Shown here piece after piece: positions 43,362-52,116 of a stretch of DNA of 64,000 bases (position 1 is the first letter of the stretch; each line of letters opens with the position of its first letter). Both the position numbers and the translations under genes were made by a program. The stretch covers positions 94,565-158,564 of the forward strand of contig NZ_JAOSZE010000026.1 in NCBI RefSeq assembly GCF_025630775.1, read 5' to 3'. This DNA is from Actinoplanes sp. KI2. GTDB taxonomy: Bacteria > Actinomycetota > Actinomycetes > Mycobacteriales > Micromonosporaceae. The notes below the pieces were generated by a model that was not told where the DNA came from, made no database searches, and worked only from the letters and a program-made list of their open reading frames with translations.

Positions 43362-44363
43362 ATGAAACTCGGCGCCTACACCGCCTGCCTGCACGACCGC
43401 TCCCTCGACGAGACCCTGAAGATCCTAGGTGAGCTGGGCCTGACCAGCGCCGAGATCAATACCGGCGGCTTCATCGGCACGCCGCACATCCCGATCGACG
43501 ACGTGCTCTCCAGCCGCGCCGCCCGGGAGGATTACCTGGGCCGGTTCGCCCAGGCCGGCATCACGCTCACCGGCCTCAACGTCAACGGCAACCCGCTCAA
43601 CCCCGACCCGCTGGTCGGCCCTCGGCACGCCGCCGACCTGCGCCGCACCATCGAGCTCGCCGCGCTGCTCGGCGTCAAACGGGTGGTCACCATGTCCGGC
43701 CTGCCCGGCGGCCACCCCGGCAGCACCACGGCGAACTGGGTGGTCAACCCGTGGGACAGCCAGTGGCTCGACGTCCTCGACCACCAGTGGAACGAGGTGG
43801 CGATCCCGTTCTGGACCGACATCCAGGCAAGGGCCGCGGACGCCGACGTAAAGGTCTGCATCGAGATGCACCCCCACAACCTGGTCTTCAACCCGCCCAC
43901 CCTGCAGCGGCTGGTCGAGCAGACCCGGGCCACCCACATCGGCGCCGAGATGGACCCGAGCCACCTGTTCTGGCAGGGCATCGACCCGGTCGCCGCGGTG
44001 GAGCACCTGGGCGACCTGGTGTTCCACGCCGCCGCCAAGGACACCCGGATCAATGAGGAGAACGTCCGCCTCTTCGGGGTCCTGGACGACCGTTTCACCC
44101 GTACGCCCGCCGACCGCAATCCGCTGAACCTCGGCGGCCGCAACACGCTCAACCAGTGGCCGGACCGCCCGTCGTGGCAGTTCGCGGCGGTCGGCCGCGG
44201 CCACGGCGAGGAATTCTGGGCGCCGTTCCTGCGCGCGTTGCACGCCATCGACCCCGACATGGCGGTGAACATCGAGCACGAGGACACCGAGCTCGACCAG
44301 TTCGAGGGCTTGCGCCAGGCCGCCGTCAACCTGCTGGCCGCCGCCAAGTCCGCCGGCGTCTGA
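43362..44363 (+). CDS. Sugar phosphate isomerase/epimerase family protein
   Basis: 333 residues with a xylose-isomerase-like TIM barrel. Metal-ligand segments are VCIEMHPHNLVF near 165 (Glu, His), IGAEMDPSHLFWQGIDP near 190 and VFHAAAKDTRI near 220 (His, Asp). The enzyme probably isomerises or epimerises the product of the adjacent oxidoreductase. ATG with GAGGAG nine bases upstream, directly after the Gfo/Idh stop. The substrate is unknown. Confidence 0.87.
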   Translation: MKLGAYTACLHDRSLDETLKILGELGLTSAEINTGGFIGTPHIPIDDVLSSRAAREDYLGRFAQAGITLTGLNVNGNPLNPDPLVGPRHAADLRRTIELAALLGVKRVVTMSGLPGGHPGSTTANWVVNPWDSQWLDVLDHQWNEVAIPFWTDIQARAADADVKVCIEMHPHNLVFNPPTLQRLVEQTRATHIGAEMDPSHLFWQGIDPVAAVEHLGDLVFHAAAKDTRINEENVRLFGVLDDRFTRTPADRNPLNLGGRNTLNQWPDRPSWQFAAVGRGHGEEFWAPFLRALHAIDPDMAVNIEHEDTELDQFEGLRQAAVNLLAAAKSAGV

Positions 44364-44855
44364 CCCGCGACGACACCCGACCCGCCAAGGCAACCCGCCA
44401 CGACCGGCCAGAGGCAGCCCGACCGCCGGCGCGCGGCCACGACCGGCCGCGGGCAGCCCGACCCGCGCGGCAGCCCGACCCGACGCTACGGCCACCACCG
44501 GGCAGGGGCGGCAGCCCGACCCGACGCTACGGCCAGCACCGGGCAGGGGCGGCAGCCCGACCCGACACTACGGCCACCACCGGGCAGGGGCGGCAGCCCG
44601 ACCCGACACTACGGCCACCACCGGCCACGGGCGGCAGCCCGACCCGACACTACGGCCACCACCGGCCACGGGCGGCAGCCCGGCCCGCCGGCACGCGGCC
44701 ACGACCGGCGCGTGCCGGGGCGCTGCCATGCGGGCCGCCACGTGATCACGCCTACCGTCGTTCGTCCGGTTTCCGCCTCGGCGGCTGTGGTTCACTGTGG
44801 ACACCGCTACCCTGGGCATCTCGTCGGTCCCCTCGGGCCAGCGAAGGGTGGACGC
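44364..44855. other. Intergenic region with 41-bp minisatellite
   Basis: 492 bp between the isomerase and the frameshifted SDR gene. Degenerate GACCCGCC/CGACCGGCC-rich sequence leads into the 41-bp array (44471-44675). The last 150 bp have ordinary composition and should hold the SDR promoter; no clear -10/-35 pair was found. Confidence 0.7.
44471..44675. repeat. 41-bp tandem repeat, 5 copies
   Basis: Five complete 41-bp units start at 44471, 44512, 44553, 44594 and 44635, each beginning CAGCCCGACCCGAC and containing CTACGGCCA. Units 4 and 5 are identical to each other. The unit length is not divisible by three. Confidence 0.93.
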
Positions 44856-45739
44856 ATGGGCAGGGTCGCCATCGTGACCGGGGCGTCGGCGGGGATCGGC
44901 GCCGCCACCAGTCGCCTGCTGCACGAGCGTGGTTTCGAGGTCTACGCGGCCGCCCGCCGCCTGGACCGGATGGCTCCGCTCGCCGCGCTCGGTGTCCGGA
45001 CCGTCCGGGTCGACGTCACCGACGAGGCCGGCCTGGCGGCACTGGTCGATCGAGTCGTCACGGAGTCGGGCCGCATCGATGTCCTGGTGAACAACGCCGG
45101 CTACGGCTCCTTCGGCGCGCTGGAGGACGTGCCGCTGGACGAGGCCCGGCGGCAGTTCGAGGTAAACGTCTTCGGCGCGGCCCGGCTGTGTCAGCTCGTG
45201 CTGCCCCATCTGCGGGCCCGGGGCTCGGGGTGCATCATCAATGTCACCTCGATCGGTGCGAGGATGTACCAGCCGCTGGGCGGGTGGTACCACTCGACGA
45301 AGTACGCGCTGGAGGGTCTCAGCGACTGCCTGCGGGTCGAGCTCAGGCCGCTGGGCATCGATGTTGTCATGATCCAGCCGGGCGGTATCGATACCGAGTT
45401 CCCCGGGTCGCCGGCGAGCAACTGCTCGCCAGCTCCGGCGACGGCGCGTACGCAGGCTACGCCCGCCGGTATGCGGCGTCGCTGACCTCGGAGGCCAAGG
45501 GCATCTCGTCCCCGTCCGTCGTCGCCCGGACGATCGTCCGGGCCGCGACGGCGCGGCGGCCGCGCGCTCGCTACGCGGTCGGGCGCGGCGCGAAGGCGGC
45601 ATTGCTCGCCCGCTGGCTGCTGCCCGACCGCGCCTACGATCGCGTGCTGGTGGGCCTGTTCACCGCCCTGGCCGCCGCGTCTGCCCGAAACGCCGAAGAC
45701 TCGAGCCGGGCAAGCATCGAGGATCGCCACAAGCAGTGA
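44856..45739 (+). pseudogene. Short-chain dehydrogenase/reductase, frameshifted
   Basis: The first 182 codons give a normal classical SDR: VAIVTGASAGIGAATSRLL at 4-22 (cofactor loop), VLVNNAGYG near 77, and the active-site Tyr/Lys in GWYHSTKYALEG near 146. After IDTEFP the frame goes wrong and ends at 45485. In the frame one base back the expected SDR C-terminus continues (RVAGEQLLASSGDGAYAGY and on to 45739). One extra C in the CCCC run at 45401-45404 would restore about 294 residues. Either a real one-base deletion or a sequencing error. Confidence 0.8.
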
Positions 45740-45893
45740 GCCCAGCGAACCCAGCCCAGCGAACCCAGCCCAGCGAACCCATCCCAGCGAACCCAGCCCA
45801 GCGAACCCAGCCCCAGCGAACCCAGCCCCAGCGAACCCAGCCCAGCGAACCCAGCCCAGCGAACCCAGCCCCAGCGAACCCAGCCAGGCGAGC
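45737..45893. repeat. 14/15-bp tandem repeat, about 10 copies
   Basis: Copies of CAGCGAACCCAGCC (14 bp), with some units carrying one extra C (15 bp), begin at the SDR stop codon and run to about 45893. It lies between convergent genes. The mix of lengths shifts frame along the array, so it is non-coding. Confidence 0.9.
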
Positions 45894-45948
45894 CCAGCCC
45901 GGTCGTCTGCATGTCCCGCGGTGCTGGGTGGGTTCGGGCCGCCGGGCG

Positions 45949-46902
45949 TCAGCCGTAGGTGCGGCGGGCCAGGTCGATGAGGGCGCGCAGCGTCTTGGGG
46001 CAGTCCTCGGTGTCGGTCATCACCGCGACCGCCGTGCCCGAGGCCGGCCAGGCGAACGAGAAGCAGCTGTAGCCGGTGTTCTGCCCGGTATGCCCGAAGC
46101 ACCCGTCGCCGAGCTCGGTGCCGAGACCAAACCCGCCGGGTACCTGCGGGGTCAGCATTTGCCCGGCCAGGTCCTGCGGCAGCAGCGCGGACTCGCCGGC
46201 GGCGGCCCGGCCGATCTCCCGCTCCAGCCGCACCAGGTCGCCCGGGGTGCTCCACAGGCCGGCGCCGGCCCTCTCCGGCTGCGTGTGCCAGCCGCCGCGC
46301 ACGGGGGCGCCACCGGCATGGCCGCGGGCGGCGCGTTCCCGATGCTCGTACGGGAAGTGCTGGTCGTAGCTGCTGTCCGCCATCCCCACCGGTTCCAGCA
46401 CGAGGGTCGCCATCAGCTTGTCGAACGGCGTCCCGGTCACGTCGATCAGGAGCTGCTCGAGAACGGCGTAGTGGCTCCCGGAGTAGCGGAACTCGGTGCC
46501 GGGCGGCAGCTCGCGCCGGACCGGGGGCGTGTTGGCCGGCGGCTCGCCCCGCAGGATCTGCCCCAGTGACGGCACCGGCTCGCCCTCGGCGTACCCGGGG
46601 AACCAGTTCTCGGTCAGGCCCGCGGTGTGAGCCAGCAGCTGGCGTACGGTCACCGTGCCGCTTCCCGGCAGCTGCCAGGCGGACAGGTACGCGTTGACGT
46701 CGGTGTCGAGGTCGAGGACCGCGTCGGCGACCAGCCGCAGCGTGCCGAACGCGGCGACGTGCTTGCTGATCGAGCACGCCGGGAACAGCAGGTCGTGACC
46801 GGCGGTCCGGACGTCGCCGTTCAGCCCGCCGACCGCGACCCCGATGGCGGAAACACGGTCGGCGTCCGCGACCAGGTCCGGCCACTCCTCTTCGAAGCCC
46901 AT
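45949..46902 (-). CDS. Beta-lactamase-family serine hydrolase (class C/esterase type)
   Basis: 317 residues with no signal peptide, so probably cytoplasmic. The active-site Ser and Lys are in FPACSISKHVAAFG near 47 (SxxK), and the Tyr is in EFRYSGSHYAVLEQL near 143 (YxG in place of YxN). The conserved HTAGL lies near 92. This fits esterase or D-aminopeptidase members better than a true beta-lactamase. ATG start. It is unlinked in function to its neighbours as far as can be seen. Confidence 0.87.
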   Translation of the reverse strand: MGFEEEWPDLVADADRVSAIGVAVGGLNGDVRTAGHDLLFPACSISKHVAAFGTLRLVADAVLDLDTDVNAYLSAWQLPGSGTVTVRQLLAHTAGLTENWFPGYAEGEPVPSLGQILRGEPPANTPPVRRELPPGTEFRYSGSHYAVLEQLLIDVTGTPFDKLMATLVLEPVGMADSSYDQHFPYEHRERAARGHAGGAPVRGGWHTQPERAGAGLWSTPGDLVRLEREIGRAAAGESALLPQDLAGQMLTPQVPGGFGLGTELGDGCFGHTGQNTGYSCFSFAWPASGTAVAVMTDTEDCPKTLRALIDLARRTYG

Positions 46903-47054
46903 GAGTCCCGAGTATGCCGTGACCGGACCAGGCCGAGGATTCGGCCGCCGGGCCGCCGCGGCAGGGCGACGAACTCTCCGAAAAGGACGGTCACCGCGGC
47001 CAGGCCGGAATCGGTCCGGGCTTCGAGCCTCGGGTCGCGCCCGCCGCCGAGCTC

Positions 47055-47642
47055 CTACCCGGGGGAGGTCTCCGGCGCGGGCCCGATGCGGCGGCGCGCC
47101 ACCGCATGCAGGGCGAACAGGGTGTAGCCGGCCAGCACCGGCACCAGGGCAGGGTGGACCAGCACCGCCAGCAGGGCTGCCACCGCCAGGACCCCCGCGG
47201 CCGTCACCGCGGCGAGCGGACGGCTCAGCGCCAGGGCCAGGGCCTCACGTGCGGCGCCGCGCTCGCGGATCCCGGCCAGTACCGCGGCGAGGCCGACGTA
47301 GCCGGCCGCCAGCGCCGCCGCCGTCAGCACCGCGGCCAGGGCCGGGCCGCCGCCGGGGGCGGCGCCCCGGCGCAGGCCCGACACGTCGATGACGACCAGG
47401 GCGGTCGCGGCGAGCACCGCCGGGCCGGCGAGCAGGCCCGGCACCAGGCGGGGGCGGAAGTACGCCCAGCAGTCGGCGAAGGACGGCCACCGGCCCTGGG
47501 TTGTCACGTGGTGGATGGCGTAGCTGCCGGTGGCCACCGCCGCGCCTGCCGTGACCAGCGGGAGCGACGACAGGGTCAGCACGATGCCGAGCAGCGCCAG
47601 GTCGGCGGCGAGCCGGACCGAGTCGCGCCAGTCGTGCGGCAT
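47055..47642 (-). CDS. DUF624 (YesL-like) membrane protein
   Basis: 195 residues with about five membrane helices. The stretch SSLPLVTAGAAVATGSYAIHHVTTQGRWP near 25-53 and FADCWAYFRPRLVPG near 55 match DUF624 proteins, which accompany sugar ABC transporters of the CUT1 class. It starts four bases after the upstream permease stop, so it is the last gene of the transport operon. The function in transport is unknown. Confidence 0.8.
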   Translation of the reverse strand: MPHDWRDSVRLAADLALLGIVLTLSSLPLVTAGAAVATGSYAIHHVTTQGRWPSFADCWAYFRPRLVPGLLAGPAVLAATALVVIDVSGLRRGAAPGGGPALAAVLTAAALAAGYVGLAAVLAGIRERGAAREALALALSRPLAAVTAAGVLAVAALLAVLVHPALVPVLAGYTLFALHAVARRRIGPAPETSPG

Positions 47643-47646
47643 GGGA

Positions 47647-48480
47647 TCACCCCTTCAGCCCGCTGGTGTTGATGCCCTCGACGAGCAGCCGCTGGAAGGC
47701 CACGAAGAAGAGGAACACCGGAATCAGCGAGAGCAGCGACATGGCGAACATCGGGCCGACCGAGCTCTCGCTGGTCGAGTCGATGAACAGGGTCAGCGCC
47801 ACCGGCGCGGTGTAGTCCTTGAGCTGGGACAGGTACACCAACTGCCGGAAGAAGTCGTTCCACGTCCAGATGAACGAGAAGATCGCCGTGGTGACCAGGG
47901 CCGGGCGGCTCAGCGGCAGCACCACGTGGCGGAAGACGCTGAACGCCGAGGCTCCGTCGATCACGGCGGCCTCGTCCAGCTCGCGCGGGATGCCGCGCAT
48001 GAACTGGACCATCAGGAACACGAAGAACGCCTCGGTCGCCAGGAGGTGTGGCACGAGCAGCGGCAGGTAGGGGAAGTCTCCGCCGACCAGGCCGAGGGTC
48101 CGGAACAGGATGTACTGCGGGATGATCAGCACGTGCCCGGGAAGCAGCAGGGTGCCGATCATGAGGGCGAACCAGAAGCCGCGCAGCCGGAACCGCAGCC
48201 GGCCCAGGGCGTACGCGGCAAGCAGGCAGGAGACCGTGTTGCCGAGCACCGTCAGGGTCGCCACCAGCGCGCTGTTGAGGAAGAACCGGCCGAACGGTTC
48301 GTCGAACTTGTGCCAGCCCTCGCTGAAGTTGGCGGGGGTGAACTCGTGCGGGATCAGGCCGATGTTGCTGGCGATCTCCTCCGGCGACTTGAACGACGTA
48401 CCGATCATCCACAGCAGCGGATAGAGCACGACGGCCAGGATCAGGATCAGCGCCGACAGGCGCACCACCTTCGAGCGCAT
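47647..48480 (-). CDS. Carbohydrate ABC transporter permease (MalG type)
   Basis: 277 residues with six membrane helices. The cytoplasmic EAA loop, which contacts the ATPase, is RELDEAAVIDGASAFSVFRH near 175, ending in the conserved LPLSRPAL. It forms the pore with the other permease. The ATG at 48480 overlaps by one base (TGATG) the stop of a nine-codon ORF, with GAGGAG five bases upstream. No ATP-binding subunit gene is in the window; a shared MsiK-like ATPase encoded elsewhere is likely. Confidence 0.92.
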   Translation of the reverse strand: MRSKVVRLSALILILAVVLYPLLWMIGTSFKSPEEIASNIGLIPHEFTPANFSEGWHKFDEPFGRFFLNSALVATLTVLGNTVSCLLAAYALGRLRFRLRGFWFALMIGTLLLPGHVLIIPQYILFRTLGLVGGDFPYLPLLVPHLLATEAFFVFLMVQFMRGIPRELDEAAVIDGASAFSVFRHVVLPLSRPALVTTAIFSFIWTWNDFFRQLVYLSQLKDYTAPVALTLFIDSTSESSVGPMFAMSLLSLIPVFLFFVAFQRLLVEGINTSGLKG

Positions 48481-48509
48481 CACCGCTCCTCGGTGTCATG
48501 AGGGCGCAT
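48480..48509 (-). CDS. Micro-ORF MRPHDTEER, copy 2
   Basis: Nine codons plus stop. Its ATG shares one base with the stop of copy 1, and its stop shares one base with the ATG of the MalG-type permease. The codons for the two Glu residues form GAGGAG, the ribosome-binding site for the next start. Translation by reinitiation is plausible; whether the peptide itself has a role is unknown. Confidence 0.45.
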   Translation of the reverse strand: MRPHDTEER

Positions 48510-48538
48510 CACCGCTCCTCGGTGTCATGAGGGCGCAT
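48509..48538 (-). CDS. Micro-ORF MRPHDTEER, copy 1
   Basis: Nine codons plus stop, identical to copy 2. Its ATG overlaps the stop of the MalF-type permease by one base (TGATG). The last residues DTEER mirror the permease C-terminus DSEER, and the first residues MR mirror the start of the next permease (MRSK). Confidence 0.45.
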   Translation of the reverse strand: MRPHDTEER

Positions 48539-49521
48539 CACCGCTCCTCGGAGTCGGAGTAGTGCACCCAGAACCGGCCGGTGTTGAACAGCACCACGGT
48601 GATCAGGCCGACCACCAGGAGGAAGACCCACGCCATCGCGGAGGCGTAGCCCATGTTCAGGTCGACGAAGCCCGCCTTGTAGAGGTGCAGCGTGTACATC
48701 AGGGTGGCGTCCACCGGCCCGCCCGTGCCGTTGCTGAGCACGAACGCCGACGTGAAGCCCTGGAAGCCGTGGATCGTCTCCAGCACCAGGTTGAAGAAGA
48801 TGACCGGGGAGAGCATCGGCAGCGTGATGTGGAAGAACTTGCGCCAGGCCCCGGCACCGTCCACCGCGGACGCCTCGTACAGCTCGACCGGGATCTGTTT
48901 CAGGCCGGCCAGGAAGATCACCATGGGCGCGCCGAACTGCCAGATGGCCAGCAGCATCAGCGTGGGCAGCGCCCAGGTGGGGTCGTTCACCCAAGCTTTG
49001 CCCTCGATGCCGAAGATCGACAGGAACGCGTTGAACGCGCCGTCCCCGGAGAACATGCCACGCCAGACGATGGCCAGCGCCACGCTGCCGCCGAGCAGTG
49101 ACGGCAGGTAGAACAGGCCGCGGAACAACGCGATCCCGCGCATGGTCTTGTTCAGCAGCATCGCCACGGCGAGCGCGGCGGCGAGCTTGAGCGGAACGGC
49201 GATCAGCGCAAAGGTCACCGTGACCCGTACGGCGTGCCAGTACGACGGGTCGGCGGTGAACATCCGGCGGTAGTTGTCGAGACCGATCCATTGCGACTCG
49301 GTCACCGGGATGAGCGGGCTGTAGTCGGTGAAGCTGAGATACAGCGAGAGCAGCATCGGGATCGCGGTGATTCCCAGCAGCCCGAGCAGCCACGGGGAGA
49401 GGAAGACGTAACCGGCCAGGTCCTCGCGGCGGCGGCGCCGGGCCGCCCGGCCCCGCCGATGGGCGGCGGGGACCGGGGGCACGGGCTCGGTCGGACGGAC
49501 CGGCATCTGAGCCATGGTCAC
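48538..49521 (-). CDS. Carbohydrate ABC transporter permease (MalF type)
   Basis: 327 residues. A cytoplasmic Arg-rich N-terminus (about 20-35) precedes six membrane helices. The EAA-type loop PVELYEASAVDGAGAWRKFF near 217 is followed by ITLPMLSPV. It partners the MalG-type permease. The GTG at 49521 has AGGA nine bases upstream; an ATG two codons later is possible. The binding-protein gene ends 11 bases upstream. The C-terminus DSEER supplies the sequence duplicated in the following micro-ORFs. Confidence 0.92.
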   Translation of the reverse strand: MTMAQMPVRPTEPVPPVPAAHRRGRAARRRRREDLAGYVFLSPWLLGLLGITAIPMLLSLYLSFTDYSPLIPVTESQWIGLDNYRRMFTADPSYWHAVRVTVTFALIAVPLKLAAALAVAMLLNKTMRGIALFRGLFYLPSLLGGSVALAIVWRGMFSGDGAFNAFLSIFGIEGKAWVNDPTWALPTLMLLAIWQFGAPMVIFLAGLKQIPVELYEASAVDGAGAWRKFFHITLPMLSPVIFFNLVLETIHGFQGFTSAFVLSNGTGGPVDATLMYTLHLYKAGFVDLNMGYASAMAWVFLLVVGLITVVLFNTGRFWVHYSDSEER

Positions 49522-49532
49522 GGAGTCGGTTC

Positions 49533-50870
49533 CTAGCTCTGTCCGATGGCCGCCTTGGCGGCGGTGACGAAGTCCTTGGCGCCCTGCTCGGGGGTCGCCC
49601 GCCCGAACGTGACCCCCTCGGCGATCCGGACCAGCTCGGTCTTCACCTTGCTGTGGCCCTTGGGCGGCACGCTCGGCGAGGTCGGCCCGAACTTCGTGGC
49701 CAGCTCGTTCTGCACCTGGATGGTCTGCTTCATGTTCGGGTCGGTGACCGTCGCCTCGACCTGCTTGCGGACGTCGAGGTTCGGCGGCAGCCCACGGTCG
49801 GTGCCGAGGATCGCGCCGGCCTCGGGGTCGTTCGCCAGGAAGTTGACCACGTCGACCGCGGCGTCCTTATGCGGACTGCCGCGGAAGACCGAGAAGTACA
49901 GCGAGGCGCGGGCCCACTGGGCGCTGGGGTCACCCGGGTACGCCATCAGGCCCAGGTCGTTCTTGGTGTTCTTCTTCAGCTCGGGCATCTGGTTGGTCCA
50001 GACCCACGACGTGTCGGCCTTGCCTGTGACGACCAGCTGCTTGCTGACGCTGGAGTCGTTGCCCTCGTGGATGACGTCCGGCGTCGGGGTGGCACCCTTC
50101 GCGCCCGCGTCCTTCCACATCTGGAACCACTTGGTGATGTCCGACTCGTCGAAGGCGATCTGCTTGCCGGTGTACAGGTCCTTGCCGTTCTGCCGCAGGT
50201 AGACCCAGAGGGCCTGGTAAACCGCGCTGGGGTCCTGGGTGCCGGGGACCTTGCTGGTCTTGGAGACGTTCGCCGCCCAGGTGATGAAGTCCGCCCAGCT
50301 CATGCCGGTGGTGGGCGAGGGCAGCTTGTACTTGTCGAGCACGGTCTTGTCGAACACCAGGCCCTGGGTGTTCTCGCCCATGGCGACGCCGACCAGCTTG
50401 CTGTCGACCTCGCCGTACTCCTTGAGGCCCTTGGAGAACTTGCTGACGTCGAGCTTGCCGTTCGTGCTGTACGGGGTGAGGTCGAGCGTCACGCCGCGGT
50501 CGGCGTAGTCCGAGATCGCGTTGTCGTCGATCTGGAAGATGTCCGGCGCGTTGCCGCCCGCGGTCAGCGTGGCGAGCTTGTCGTAGTAGCCCTGGTTGGC
50601 CTGCCAGGTCTTCTTGAACGTCACGTTCGGGTGCTTCTGGGTGTAGAGGGCCAGGGCCTTCTCGGTGAGGTCGGCGCGGGCCTGCGCGCCCCACCAGAAG
50701 ATCGAGAGCTCGACCTTCTTGTCCGACCCGCTGCCCGAGTCACCCCCGCCGCAGGCTGCCGTCCCGAGCGCGACGGGCACGGCGAGGGCGGCGGCGAGCA
50801 GTTGGCGGCGTGACGGGCGGAACGGCGAGGTAGGTTGATCGTGCGTGGCGCTCCTCGTGGAGGAATCCAT
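49533..50870 (-). CDS. Sugar ABC transporter substrate-binding lipoprotein
   Basis: 445 residues of the extracellular solute-binding family 1. The N-terminus has a twin-Arg-like SRRQLLAAALAVPVALGTAAC, with the lipobox Cys near 39, followed by a Gly/Ser linker. Binding-protein features include LSIFWWGAQARADLTEKAL near 57 and NAPDIFQIDDNAISDY near 105. It captures an oligosaccharide outside the membrane. ATG 50870 has AAGGAG nine bases upstream and is preferred over an earlier in-frame codon at 50900. Confidence 0.92.
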   Translation of the reverse strand: MDSSTRSATHDQPTSPFRPSRRQLLAAALAVPVALGTAACGGGDSGSGSDKKVELSIFWWGAQARADLTEKALALYTQKHPNVTFKKTWQANQGYYDKLATLTAGGNAPDIFQIDDNAISDYADRGVTLDLTPYSTNGKLDVSKFSKGLKEYGEVDSKLVGVAMGENTQGLVFDKTVLDKYKLPSPTTGMSWADFITWAANVSKTSKVPGTQDPSAVYQALWVYLRQNGKDLYTGKQIAFDESDITKWFQMWKDAGAKGATPTPDVIHEGNDSSVSKQLVVTGKADTSWVWTNQMPELKKNTKNDLGLMAYPGDPSAQWARASLYFSVFRGSPHKDAAVDVVNFLANDPEAGAILGTDRGLPPNLDVRKQVEATVTDPNMKQTIQVQNELATKFGPTSPSVPPKGHSKVKTELVRIAEGVTFGRATPEQGAKDFVTAAKAAIGQS

Positions 50871-50886
50871 GACGGTTGGCTCCTTT

Positions 50887-51921
50887 TTAGGAGGCGACAC
50901 CTCCGGGGACGTTCACGTAGCCCGGGTCCGCAGGGCTGTGCGGACCCGGGCCCGGCCCCGTCGAGTCGCGAATGACCAGTTCGGTCTGCAGGTGTAGGTG
51001 TGCGGTGGAACGGCGGTCGTCGCCATGCGCGAGCAGCATGTCGACGGCCGCCCGACCCGCGGCGGCGGTGGGTGTCGCCACCGTGGTCAGCTTCGGTCGG
51101 GTGAGCCGGCTGAGCATGATGTCGTCTATTCCGACGACGCTGACGTCCTCGGGCACCCGCGCCCCCGCGGAGAGCAGCCCCTCGATGAGGCCGATCGCCA
51201 TCAGGTCGTTGTAGGCGAGCACGGCGGTGGCGCCGGCCCGCAGCACGTCCTCGGCGACGGTGAGGCCGCCGATCTCGGTGGGCGGGTTGGGCCCGATGAC
51301 GGTGAGCTCGGCGTGGCCGGCTCGGGCCGTGGCGGTCGCGGAGCGCCGGATCTCCCGGCTGGTCCACGAGCCGCGCGGGCCGGTGAGCAGTGCGATGTTG
51401 CGGTGCCCCCGGCCGGTCAGGTGCTCGACGGCGAGCCGGGCGCCCTGCGCCACGTCCATCACGACGGCGGGGATGCCGGCGATCTGGCGGTTGACGACGA
51501 CCAGCGGAACCTCGCGGCTGAGCTGCTCGATCAGCGCGTTGTTCATCCGCGGGCTGCAGATCAGGACGCCGTCGACCTGCTTGGCGAGCGCCCGCACCAC
51601 CTCTTCCTCGGCGGCCGGGTCCTCATTGGTGTCGGCGACGAAGATGTGGTGGTCGTGCTTGCGGGCCTGGCTCTCGGCCGCCTTGATCAGCGGGGGGAAG
51701 AACGGGTTGGCGATGTCGGCGACGATCAGGCCGATGTTGTACGTCCGGCCGGTGATCAGCGCACGGGCCGCCCGGTTGGGCCGGTAACCCAGCTCCTCGG
51801 CGCAGGCCAGCACGCGGCTGCGGGTGTTGGGGTTGACCAGGTGGGGTGCCGAGAACGTGCGCGACACCGTGGAGATGTGCACGCCGGACGCGCGGGCGAC
51901 ATCGCGAATGGTGACGGACAC
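50887..51921 (-). CDS. LacI-family transcriptional regulator
   Basis: 344 residues. HTH at 3-24 (VTIRDVARASGVHISTVSRT), hinge NPNTRSRVLACAEELGYRPN, then a sugar-binding sensor (YNIGLIVADIANPFFPPLI near 62). It is the first gene of the leftward transport operon and divergent from the catabolic operon at 52163. Two TGCAA-type palindromes in the gap are its likely operators, which would allow control of both units and of itself. Confidence 0.92.
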   Translation of the reverse strand: MSVTIRDVARASGVHISTVSRTFSAPHLVNPNTRSRVLACAEELGYRPNRAARALITGRTYNIGLIVADIANPFFPPLIKAAESQARKHDHHIFVADTNEDPAAEEEVVRALAKQVDGVLICSPRMNNALIEQLSREVPLVVVNRQIAGIPAVVMDVAQGARLAVEHLTGRGHRNIALLTGPRGSWTSREIRRSATATARAGHAELTVIGPNPPTEIGGLTVAEDVLRAGATAVLAYNDLMAIGLIEGLLSAGARVPEDVSVVGIDDIMLSRLTRPKLTTVATPTAAAGRAAVDMLLAHGDDRRSTAHLHLQTELVIRDSTGPGPGPHSPADPGYVNVPGGVAS

Positions 51922-51974
51922 GCTCTGACCTCCCCTGCCGATCTGTGGCGGCGATCACTGACGACCACAATTAA

Positions 51975-51988
51975 TGCAAGCGGTTGCA
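51975..51988. promoter_or_regulatory. Putative LacI-family operator, site 1
   Basis: TGCAAGCGGTTGCA: arms TGCAA/TTGCA around four bases, 54 bp before the regulator start. Related half-sites (TTGCA) recur around 52009-52022. Confidence 0.7.
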
Positions 51989-52116
51989 CGAGTGTCAATG
52001 TGCTTGTGTTGCATAAAGATTGCAGACGGGCATGAGGTACGCGCTTTCCTTCCGACAAACCCGGACAATCGCCCGTGGGGTCATTGACTCGACCTCATCG
52101 ATCCGCCTAACTTCGC

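Larger units (their letters stand above)
48478..48551. repeat. 29-bp tandem repeat at the permease junction
   Basis: Two perfect 29-bp units (48478-48506, 48507-48535) and a 16-bp partial third. Each unit contains, on the minus strand, ATG, eight codons, a GAGGAG ribosome-binding site and a TGATG stop/start. The repeat was evidently made by duplicating the junction between the two permease genes. Confidence 0.95.

Noticed and set aside
45396..45410. Programmed -1 frameshift in the SDR gene
   Set aside because: The CCCC run is not a canonical slippery heptamer, and no downstream structure or need for two products is apparent; mutation or sequencing error is simpler.
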